Below are positions 25,401 through 34,528 of a DNA stretch of 64,000 nt, piece after piece. Made by a program: the position numbers and the translations under genes. Source of the DNA: Bolinopsis microptera (lineage: Eukaryota; Ctenophora; Tentaculata; Lobata; Bolinopsidae). How positions within the stretch are numbered: the first letter of the stretch is position 1; each line of letters opens with the position of its first letter. Below the pieces are notes generated by a model. That model made no database searches, had not been told where the DNA came from, and worked only from the letters and a program-made list of their open reading frames with translations. The stretch is taken from contig NC_087082.1 of assembly GCF_026151205.1 (NCBI RefSeq), positions 10,858,901 to 10,922,900 of the forward strand, written 5' to 3'.

Positions 25401-27785
25401 CCCAGTTAATAAAGTAGCACACAACGTCTTTATCTCCATAGTTGTCCGAGGATTCATCATCGTTGTTTTCGTCATTTTCGTCATCATTTTCATCGTCATT
25501 TTCATCGTCATTTTCATCACCATCTTCATCATCATTTTCATCTTCATTTTCATCATCATTTTCATCACTGTTGTCATCATTTTCTGATGGAGAGAGATAT
25601 GTTCGCATTGCAGTCAGGAAAGGGTTTTTTCCATCTCCGCACAGGTCTTTGAAATCATCCATTGAAGTATCCCAAACCATTCCACCTGCTAGCCCCATGT
25701 CTTTGATGTACTGCATCTGCAAAAGTGAGACTGTATAAAAACTGATAAACAATTACTAGCATCTGACCTATCTGAATTTTGATTTAAGAACAATAGTATT
25801 ACCTTTATTTTAACTGTTTCAAGATCATCAAATCCAACCCACTGGTCCCCCATGTAGGCATGAGGACCAACAATGCATTCATCACCCTTAACTTTAGTCC
25901 AGCCCTTGTCCTTGATGTTCAGGCAGATCTCATGATATCCCATATAACCTGCTTGTTTTGTCCACTTACCTAAAAGTAGAGTTCACATAATATTATGAAG
26001 GTAGATAATTAAAAGTTATCATGGATTAGTTTCAGTGCCTACATGGCTACTCTATAAGTCTATTTATATTAGCATCGTTACCTTCAACACCGGCTCCACT
26101 TGAATCAGCTCCGATCCCATTATTTGCAGAATTGGTTAGAGTAAAAGACCGACCATAAATGCCTAGTCCCATCTGGATCTTGTTGGCTGGAAAGCCTTTA
26201 GCAATCCAGTGTCTAACAGCAGTGTCCGTGTTGAGTTTGTCAGCATTGCAACCTAAGAGAGGAGAATTGTGTCCTGTGACAGTCTCCCAAGAGCCATGGA
26301 AATCGTAAGACATGAGGTTAAGATAGTCAAGGTACTGAGCCAGAACTGGAACATCGTAGCCAGCATCAATGACAGCCTGACTGGCAGAAACAGCAGCAGT
26401 TACCAGCATATTGTGAGGAGCAAACAGCTCCTTCAACTCCTTTACCCAGATTCCAAAGTTGGTCTTGTCTGATGGATCTGGGTTGGGTAGATTGTGTTAT
26501 TAATGGCAGTATAACTAAAAAATATATCACTTTACTCTATTGATTTATAGAAGGAGTACTGTATCGGTATGTCCTAAGTTGTTGTTATATTTTATACCTG
26601 ATTCATCACAATTAGCCTGCCAACAGGCGGGATACTCCCAATCCAGGTCCAGTCCATCAAACTTCCACTTTTGAAGAATTTCCAGAACATCAGAATTGAA
26701 TGCCGTCCTGAAATTTGTTGGCGATTAATTGTACATGTATTATACATTTTTAGGTCAAGGAATGCTCCTTAGATAAAGATGTGCATTCATATAATCTTAA
26801 CAGGATTTAGAAAGTAAAGAGACTTGTATCTTAAGATCAGCTAATATATCTAAACTCTACCTCAGCTGAGGGGACTTGGCTAGATCCGAATACTTGGAGC
26901 CTTCGCTGTCATTCCAGCCGCCAATAGCCAAGAGAACTTTTCTGACCCTGGATCCTGCAGCATTCTTTAAATCAACAATCTTTTTAAAGAACTCTCCTCC
27001 ACCCACATCAGTGTCTGCCCAAGGATCATGGACCTTGATCTTGTTGTTTTCCAAGACAGCGAATGCGTAGTTTATAATGGTACAGAGTGTTGGGTCTACA
27101 TTATCTGCTGAGTATTTACCGTTCCCCTCACGGTACCAGGCCCAGTTAATAAAGTAGCACACAACGTCTTTATCTCCATAGTTGTCCGAGGATTCATCAT
27201 CGTTGTTTTCGTCATTTTCATCGTCATTTTCATCGTCATTTTCATCGTCATTTTCATTGTCATTTTCATCACCATCTTCATCATCATTTTCATCTTCATT
27301 TTCATCAGATGAATCACCTTCATTGTTTTCATCACTGTTGTCATCAATTTTGCAATCTACTTGTGCTTCCCAGTTGCACTGCAAAGACGAATATAAATGG
27401 AAAAGCTATTCTAACTAATTTCCCAAGGAGTAAATTACATCAATAAATCACATTTTATATTAATTTGTAGTTTATAAACTTTGTTCCGACTCATGGATCT
27501 CCTTATCTCCTACTGCATTGATTATTTCAGAGTATTTTTAAATGTCTGATTTTAAATTTTTAAGGCTATTATGTTACAAGGACAACTTACGTTCTGAATG
27601 TCTTGATCCCAAAGTGTCCCATCTGCACAGGGGTACCTCCAAGCTACACCAGACCCACAGTTGTAGTAATATTCACAAGAGGTAGGGTCAGTAAACAGAC
27701 CATTTGGATCAGGACAGTCAAAGTCTTGGTCGTGTTCTTGAGATAGTGCTCCTGCAATCCAACATAACAGGAAGAGTGCTATCAT
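14877..27785 (-). CDS. multi-catalytic chitinase: CBM14, five GH18, three sushi, GH19
   Basis: Predicted secreted enzyme of about 2,732 aa from 33 exons, all phase-compatible, 8,199 coding bases. Exon 1 is 27591-27785, with signal peptide [19 protein letters not shown]14 domain (six Cys) is completed in exon 2 (26861-27378). Five GH18 domains follow at about residues 135, 558, 981, 1404 and 1823, each with the catalytic motif DGLDLDWE. They are separated by D/E/N-rich linkers. The last GH18 exon (18459-18759) ends in a phase-1 donor (GTAATT) that joins a phase-1 acceptor at 18302. That splice leads into three lysine-rich sushi domains and a GH19 domain ending at 14877. GH18 (retaining, TIM barrel) and GH19 (inverting, lysozyme-like) both cut beta-1,4-GlcNAc chains. 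No start codon, signal peptide or room for a promoter exists between the GH18 and GH19 parts; the gap is a 156-bp intron. Reading through that intron instead gives a stop at 18418 and a GH18-only product. I am confident of each domain and less so of the single transcript. Confidence 0.75.
16755..18302 (-). other. three tandem lysine-rich sushi (CCP) modules
   Basis: Each module uses two exons: 18164-18302 with 17979-18043, 17552-17717 with 17367-17431, and 16940-17105 with 16755-16819. The genomic period is about 612 bp and introns are copied with exons. Each has four sushi cysteines: one before the basic segment, then TISC, LTC and PEC. The usual GF and W positions are present ([20 protein letters not shown]). 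Between the first and second cysteine lies a basic stretch of K-rich heptads ([15 protein letters not shown]). The first module's N-terminal exon is 27 bp shorter and lacks the IEDNGDLE lead-in. The phase-1 ends of each unit make it a symmetric, duplicable cassette. Confidence 0.85.
18637..20224 (-). other. GH18 module 5
   Basis: Exons 19914-20497 (3' part), 19651-19760, 19125-19520, 18846-19012 and the start of 18459-18759. Motifs intact. Its C-terminal exon carries the longest pure DDEN run (about ten 12-bp units, 18480-18610) and then splices toward the sushi and GH19 exons. Confidence 0.92.
20375..21952 (-). other. GH18 module 4
   Basis: Exons 21642-22237 (3' part), 21379-21488, 20863-21258, 20584-20750 and the start of 19914-20497. 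Motifs intact. The linker that follows it is 12 bp (one DDEN-like unit) shorter than the others. Confidence 0.92.
22115..23691 (-). other. GH18 module 3
   Basis: Exons 23381-23976 (3' part), 23118-23227, 22600-22995, 22324-22490 and the start of 21642-22237. Motifs intact, TAVKHW variant. The acidic linker before it has one DGND variant. Confidence 0.92.
23854..25431 (-). other. GH18 module 2
   Basis: Exons 25121-25716 (3' part), 24858-24967, 24342-24737, 24063-24229 and the start of 23381-23976. All GH18 motifs intact. Shares the TAVRHW variant with module 1. Introns are nearly identical to those of modules 1 and 3. Confidence 0.92.
25594..27171 (-). other. GH18 module 1
   Basis: Exons 26861-27378 (3' part), 26598-26707, 26082-26477, 25803-25969 and the start of 25121-25716. 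Motifs in order: [12 protein letters not shown] (first strand), [15 protein letters not shown] (catalytic acid E), [18 protein letters not shown]. Length of about 368 aa is complete for GH18 with its insertion domain. It differs from the others by VLENN and by a longer, more divergent acidic linker on its N-terminal side. Confidence 0.92.
27352..27785 (-). other. signal peptide and CBM14 (peritrophin-A) module
   Basis: Exon 27591-27785 and the start of the next exon at 27378. The six cysteines follow the type-2 chitin-binding pattern: [21 protein letters not shown], then CNW and VDC in exon 2. CBM14 domains anchor chitinases to chitin. The intron is phase 0, between the fourth and fifth cysteines. 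Confidence 0.9.
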
Positions 27786-27818
27786 CTTTAAATAGTTTGG
27801 TTTAGTAACAGAACTTGG

Positions 27819-27826
27819 TATATATA
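27819..27826 (-). promoter_or_regulatory. TATA box of the chitinase gene
   Basis: TATATATA on the minus strand, 34 nt upstream of the ATG at 27785. Transcription would then start only a few bases before the ATG, giving a very short leader. Confidence 0.55.
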
Positions 27827-29081
27827 CGAGAAGTTATAATCCGGTCGCATTATCGCAATATCCTTCATCTCAAATCGACACAAAACCAATTAAGATTTTG
27901 AAAAAAAGCTCGAATCAAAGAGAGAAAAAAGTAGGATTCGAAACACAGTACAGAAACCAGAAGGTGCACTTGAACCACTGCACTGGCGACTCCAACAACA
28001 ACTGGATAAGAATGAGGAATATCATAATATACCAGCTACCACAAGCTAGTATACTGGCATTATACTGCAGTAGTTTCTCTTTTATAACAGGTCGAACTAG
28101 AACGTCGAGTAAACAATGCATATTCTATGTAATTTCTTAACCACTTGTATAAATTCTATGCCATCTAAACAGTTCCATTGTCTTGTTTTGCTAAAGGGGG
28201 CATGAAGAAGAACATAACCCCGGAATGTCGTTGTCCTTTGTTATGTCTGCGATCATTTCACCTGTAAACAAAGAAACAGAGAAAGGTCACACTGTCACCA
28301 ACAAACATACCAACAAACAAGTCACCAGGTATTGTGAAGACACACTGATATTGATCATTGTTTACATATTTAACAAGAAGAGACACCTAAGCATACCTCT
28401 TGGAAGTTTACCCTTTTGGATGTGTTAAAATATGAATATCCTAAATAATGATAAAAGTTTAGATAGATTTCAAGCTTTTCATGCTTGGTTTGGGTCACAA
28501 CTTTACATCCTTTGGTGTTAGGACTTGAGGAAATGGTGTGTAACTTTTCTTGTAGTTTCTGAAAGGACATGACAGAGTGAACAAATCCTCAAATAAAACA
28601 AATTGAAATTGAGAACCTAATGAGGCCAGGTTGTTGACCTCAGCGCGGAGGTGCAGTCTATACTGATAGGTGCAATATATAATAGCCTTGCTTCTGTTTT
28701 AAGACCCGACAGTAATCCTGGGTTTTGATTGGTCATTGATGGAAGCTGGTTGGTTGATAACAGTCACGTGACATAAAATATTATGGTTACCGCTTCACCA
28801 GTATCCAGACTTATTAACCTACTGATAATTATTTCACATGTGACATCAATTCTTCACATCAAAGTTTGTGAAGACACCGCGTGTGAATCTGACTGTGTAA
28901 TTTTCTTCATCTCACAGCGATAATATTTAACAATATGAATTAGTCATTATTATCATGGTGATTTAAGTAAGCTACTGTTCCGAATCTCTCTGTTCATGTG
29001 ATTCGCTGTAATCTCCTGACTTGTGCACAAAGGACAGTATCTCTGCCGGTGTAGAATGAAATGCTAGTGTAGTATCCGGAA
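27827..29081. other. chitinase upstream region, no gene recognised
   Basis: Presumed 5' flank of the chitinase gene. Short frames on both strands show no domain. The 3' end grades into GH19-like relics from about 29040. Confidence 0.4.
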
Positions 29082-29310
29082 CAACTGTGCCTTTTTTCAT
29101 CGGTGTTTTTCCTCGTTCAATCGTTGTGAAACATCACGTTGCTTATATTTGCTCCAAATCCTGTGTCTGGTCCGTCAGTCAGTCAGTCAGGCGGTTTCAC
29201 GAATTCTGGTCAACTGTGACGTAACATAAATACATATTTATGACAAACATTACAAAATAGTCAACACAAGAATATCAAAATATTAATTCAAGTAACCAAG
29301 TGTAATGTAT
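29082..29310 (-). pseudogene. GH19-like exon relic, left copy
   Basis: On the minus strand the fragment reads DTGFGANIS, then an ERGKTPMKK-like stretch. It resembles two adjacent exons of the GH19 module (VGFGATIN and ECGKTPMDK) but with no intron between them and with stops. The nucleotide match to the right copy at 31128 is strong and continues beyond the exon into flanking sequence to about the ORF1 start. Confidence 0.6.
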
Positions 29311-31127
29311 GCTGCAGCTAAGTCTGATAAATACACTCTTTTGGACAACAATATTGATGCAGTCAAACAATTCTTTGTTAGTTGAGTTGAAAGAGCTAAA
29401 AAGCATGCATCTCCTCAAAACAAGAGTGCAGCTACATTTCAGTCTTCATCGATCCCAGACACTAACAAAGAATATAATCCTTGGAATGATAAGCAGAGAA
29501 CAAATAATCTGTCTAAAGTGGTTTCTGTACAAAAGGACAATAATGGTAAAATCATCAATGATAACGACAGACTCCGAAAACAAATTGATGAATTAAAAAC
29601 CTTTTTCTTCCAATCCAACTACCCTAAAACTATGGTAGATAACATCAGTGAAAAAGTCAAAGGCTTTGAAAGATGCCTCAAACCACTGGACAACTCAAAC
29701 AGCAGTGTCCTGGTCCCAAAGTCTCCAGAACCAGCAGTCCGCGTTATTTCAACATTTGGCAGCGATCAAGAGTTAGTTGAATCGGTAAAAAGATTGGAAC
29801 CAGAACTCAGTAGAACCAGGAGCTTCTCAGGATTATCTGGTTCCCATACAAGTGGAAACACCCCAGGCTCCCCAATATCATCTAGAGCCAGTACATCACG
29901 CCCTATCTTCAAATTCGTCAGACGTACTGGAACATCATTTAGAAGGAAGTTAGTCAAAGCAAAACAGTTTGCGGATGACTTAACCCAACCTCACACAAGA
30001 CCATGTGGGGGCAGACACTGCGGTACCTGTAACATCATATCTCCACATCCATCAATAACAGTCAATGGACAGCGAGCCAAAGCAGTGTCTGGTACATGTG
30101 TCAGCTACAATGTTGTATACATCTTCAGTTGCCAACTTTGTAATATGTGTTATGTAGGAAGAACGGTGCAGCCCCTAAGGGCACGAGTAAACGAACATCG
30201 CGCTCATTACTACAAACTCATTTCGGACAATACGTTTGTCCCTGAAGAAAACGACGACGGATTCAGCTTGGGCAAACACCTTGTAGAAGTTCATAACATG
30301 AAACAACGTGACAATTTCAACCAGGCTTATAAAGTGTCAATTCTCAGTAATAGTAGCCCAAGAACTCTAGAAGTGGATGAACACCGTTACATTCAGAAAC
30401 TAAGAACTATACGTCCATTGGGGCTCAATGCCGTGGACCCGTTTGGGATTCCATTATTGGATTTATCTTAAAGGTTTTCCATTGCATTGGGGCACAAAAG
30501 TTATGTTTTTAAAAATATTCATAGGTATCGTTTTTATTTGTTTCATTTCATTTCCAATGTTACACTTTGTAGGAACTGATATTAACCGAGTTTCTGATTC
30601 AGGATGTTACTGAAGATAGTAATGAAAATGTTTTAACACCTCAGTACTGTGTTTTACTACAGCTCAACCTGCTCAGTCTGACTATTTGGGAATTTAAACT
30701 CTTGATAATGGTAAACTAATCAACTCTGAAAAACTTGAAAAGATATGTGTACAAAATGGTTTCTCAGTGCACAAAACATTTCACATGAAGAAATCTGATA
30801 CTACTGGAATGGTACTTAATCCTCAAACTGATGTTGATGTTCTGACTGCTAAACTTAGGGATGCTGATCATTCAGTTGTGAAAGTGTCGACTGAGTACCG
30901 ATTGTTCACATTGTAGGATTATCAAAGGAATACACTGCGGATGAATTAAAATCTATAATCTTAAAACAGAATCCTGGAATATCAACACTATTTGAATGTA
31001 CCTCTACGTCTATTGATGATAAACTGATCGATATCTTGGCTGTTGAACCTCTCAAAAACAATGTTCAAATCTTTAAGGCAATTGTAAAGGTCAGCAAAGT
31101 TATTAGATCCATTCTTGCTAAGTTTGA
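29305..31127 (+). pseudogene. LINE ORF1-like gene, broken and split by a Penelope fragment
   Basis: The 5' part starts at ATG 29305 (MYAAAKSDKYTLLDNN), meets an in-frame TGA near 29372, and continues to a charged, coiled-coil-like segment RLRKQIDELKTFF near 29610. The 3' part resumes near 30662 (LDNGKLINSEKLEKI, HIVGLSKEYTADELK, NNVQIFKAIVKVSKVIRS) and ends at TAA about 31127. It has stops and a frameshift. The second part looks like the RRM-like RNA-binding region of LINE ORF1 proteins. The two parts are separated by about 1.05 kb of Penelope-like sequence. Confidence 0.6.
29612..30640 (+). mobile_element. Penelope-like element 3' fragment with GIY-YIG endonuclease
   Basis: Open frame to the stop at 30471. 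After a variable region comes PCGGRHCGTCNI, a cysteine motif typical of Penelope-like elements. The GIY-YIG nuclease core follows: VVYIFSCQLC, MCYVGRTVQPLRARVNEHR, and a downstream glutamate in VDEHRYIQK. Penelope elements couple a reverse transcriptase to this nuclease to insert into DNA. The reverse transcriptase part is missing, so the copy is 5'-truncated. The nuclease frame itself looks intact. Exact element ends are uncertain. Confidence 0.8.
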
Positions 31128-31392
31128 ATAACTGTGCCTTTTTTCATCGGTATTTCTCCTCGATCAATCGTTAAAAAACATGTTGTTTATAGTTTCTCCA
31201 AATCCTGTGTCTGGTCTGCAGGCTTTGTCACAGTCAGACTGTTTCCGAGATTCTAGTTATTGTATCGTGACATGGTGGTTTGGGTGCCTGTTAACTGTGA
31301 AATAAATTAGTATCTATGACAAACATTACAAAATAATCAAAACAATATGATTGATTCAGGTAACCTTTAACAAGGTGTAGTATATGATATTA
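31128..31392 (-). pseudogene. GH19-like exon relic, right copy
   Basis: On the minus strand: APKPPCHDTIT, matching [11 protein letters not shown] of the GH19 module, then stops, then DTGFGETIN and a GEIPMKKGT stretch. It is about 230-260 bp long and in direct orientation with the left copy at 29082. It begins immediately at the ORF1-like stop. Confidence 0.65.
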
Positions 31393-32144
31393 TACATTAT
31401 TATACATTATGCTTTTAGGTATAAAAGTCTTAAAATGTATTTTTCACTTTACTGGTAATTCAACCAATTTGAGCGCCTCATGAGGTTCACGCCAGAGACA
31501 ATGTACAAAATGTACAAAATGTACATACTATGCTAGTCAGTATTTAGAGTCTTGTATATCAAGTGTAATTTCCTTTGCTTAAACATGTTGTTTCGTAGCA
31601 ACACTGATGCGTTCTTGCGGTCTTTTCAATCTTTTTTGGGTCTGTTTGTGAACTTTCAAATTGTTTGATAGATATCGATTTTATCCTTTCTTGTATTAAG
31701 TTGTTCATTTGGGTAGTTTATATTTAATACTGCTGAATATGTCAACATTGGTGCTATCAGACTTCTATTTATTATTACTGTATTTGTCTCGTCTGAATAG
31801 TAAAATTATACTGTTTTTTTCCTTGATGTTTTCAATACCCCAAACCAGCTGATAGTACTTAATCATTAACAAAGTTTACCTTTTGCACATAGATTGCGGA
31901 GAAAGTCTACTGGTAGCTTCCACTACCGTTACCGTGGAAACTCAACAAAGTGTTAAGCTGTGATCCAGCATCGCCGATATTCCAGTTCAACACGTCATAT
32001 TTATCAGAACAAATCCTTCTGAGAACTGTTCAACTCATTTTAACGGAGCATTTTCAGCTCGGGCAGTTTCGAACTCTATAATAAACAGCAAGTACCTAGT
32101 AATAATATCCACCGAATTGATATCACCAAAAGAAACAAATTACT
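31393..32144. other. intergenic DNA upstream of the SAM gene
   Basis: AT-rich. Contains a small triplicate of ACAAAATGT near 31501-31525. No coding sequence recognised. Confidence 0.4.
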
Positions 32145-32423
32145 ATGTCTTACGTCTCGTCTCTCGGGAATCTAGAGAAAAACTCCGGAATGCCGGACAG
32201 CGAGAATGAAAACAAGCGACTGATGGACCGACCTGCTAAGAGATACAGCAGTCAAGACACAGAGGGACCTGCTAAGAGATACAGCAGTCAAGATACGGAG
32301 GGATCTGCTAAGAGATACAGCAGTCAAGATACGGAGGGGTTTGAAGGTTACGAAGAGGGGCATGTTTACAGTTCTCCCTATGCGCATCATCCGCCCTATG
32401 TGCAACACCCTGACGAAATAAAA
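32145..32423 (+). CDS. possible alternative first exon of the SAM gene
   Basis: ATG at 32145 opens 93 codons ending at a strong donor (AAA then GTAAGT, 32424). Residues 29-64 are three 12-residue repeats of the form PAKRYSSQDTEG encoded by a 36-bp tandem repeat (about 32230-32338). The rest is hydrophilic and looks disordered, with a YAHHPPY stretch. It ends in phase 0, as does the other first exon at 34529, so either could join the exon at 36712 in frame. No other downstream exon on this strand fits better. It may instead belong to a gene I cannot see. Confidence 0.5.
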
Positions 32424-34528
32424 GTAAGTCTAAACTTTTGCATTTCTTAATTTGTATAATGTATAAACTAACCCTTAGATACAATAGTTTAAATGTATAA
32501 TATATAATCATGTATATTCTATGCAATATAAATATATTATTATATTGTAATAGATACTAGATATTTAAAACCCAACTATCTTCCTCGTTTTGCTGACAAC
32601 CGTCTTCCCTTCTAAATCTTCCTCCAGAACAGTAGTTCTTCTCTGAAACCTATAAACGTTCTCTCTCGACTTTAACAGTGGTTACATAGTTACAGTATAC
32701 ACTACACAGTATAATGAGTGTACATTGTACACTGTACACTGTAAAACTATAGCTTAGAGGGGAATTAACAATTGTTAAATTATCAATCAACAATACATCA
32801 ATTGGCTATAATTGTAAATTCAACTATAATCTATTGTTATCCTCATCTTTATCACAATCAGATAACATTAACATCAGAATCGTAATAAAGAGGTCACCTT
32901 TTGCCTAAGTACTTTTCCTTACAACATTTAAATTACCTGCATTTATCATATAATATGTTAATTAAGTGAGTGCAGTAAGACGTATAAATTGTGAGTTTTT
33001 AACTCTTTATTATAACTCTAAAAATCACACAATGAAACTATTTGACACAAATCGAAGACTCATCCCATACTGACGAAGTAATTACTAAAATTCTTTAAAT
33101 TATAACTAGGTAAATTAGATAGGTAAATTAGCCCTCTGGCAGACATTTAAAGTCCCACACGTATTTGCCCCCTGGTGCAGTGTGCTATAGAAGAAATGTT
33201 TCCATCTGTTATTATATCTAAACGATAACTACGGTGATATCTGAAACCAATTTGGAATTGGAGAGCGAGATTATTGATCGATTCACTAGGACTTAGTTCC
33301 ACCGGGTCCCGGGATCTTGTAGTGCTCATCGTTCTGCAGCCTTTATGTTATCTTCATCTCGATCAATTCAGGATTCACTCTTGTTCAAATGCAATTATGA
33401 TCAAATCGCTTAAATGTACATCTTATAGCAATAATATTACCATTATTATGATATAATTTTTTATGTCTCGTCTACATATTTTCACTCAGTCTGGAATTTC
33501 AATGAATACTCTTGTCTTATACACAATAAAATAAGAAACAGGCAATTCTTTATTTCCACACAAACTAGCCAAATGTCGCTAGAAAATACAGCTGTAATAG
33601 TGTTAATTACCTAACATAATACTACCTGCTGAAATGCATGGTTAGTCTGTTGTACCGGAGCAAAATATGAAGTTATTCTAAATAAATTACATTCAATTTG
33701 AATTTATAAACGACTGCTTGATTATACAATGCACATGCCATGCACATACCATGCACATACCATGCTCATATCATGATATTTCAACAATTTACACCACATT
33801 TTCTCTACAATAATTATGAACCAGGTAACACGATGTATCCTACACACGTTATACTTATGTGTTACTGCAGCTCTTCTGTCATTTGTACGGCTTGCGTATC
33901 CGTGTTCACTGTTACTGTACCCGCGATAATTTAACTACAATTGTTGGATTTTAGTGTTGCTTTTGTTGTGTGCATAGCTCTCTGAGCAGAGATCTCTGTG
34001 ACCGTCTGACTTAGGCTTTATGTTTCGTAGCTTGTACAGTGTGAGTACATTAATACGCTCTGAGTAGCGTAATATCCGGATCGTAACATTATTTATAGTT
34101 GTATCTTGGGTAAAATTTGTATTGATCCCGTTTCTTACGACAAGGAAAAACCTCTTATCAGGAAAGGAATTATTCGACGTTTCAATGTAACAACATCGTA
34201 TTCATGATCTTAAATTATTTGTTATATATAGTAGTGTTGAAAGTATTAGAATTAGTATGGTATGAGGAGGCATACTATACTTACAGTTTCGGGAGGAGTC
34301 GTGGGTGTGTGATGTATAAGCAGGAAGTGTTCGTACTTTCTAGCACCAACCACGGAAGGGTATATTATAATAATTAATATAATGGATTATAACAAAATAT
34401 CCACAGATTTGGATAGGCCATTGATATTTTATTGTTAATGAGTTGATGAGTTAATGAGTTAATTATAAAATACCGGATAATATTACGTTGTGTTATTCAA
34501 GAAATATGTTACAGCAACAGTTTAAATC
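32424..34528. other. intron or intergenic DNA between alternative first exons
   Basis: AT-rich with short GTACA repeats near 32700-32745 and a CATGCACATAC triplicate near 33730-33765. No exon recognised. Confidence 0.4.

Noticed and set aside
29082-31392. LTR retrotransposon, from long direct repeats around an ORF
   Set aside because: The repeats read as GH19 exon relics, lack TG...CA ends, and the interior is LINE ORF1 plus Penelope sequence, without protease or integrase.
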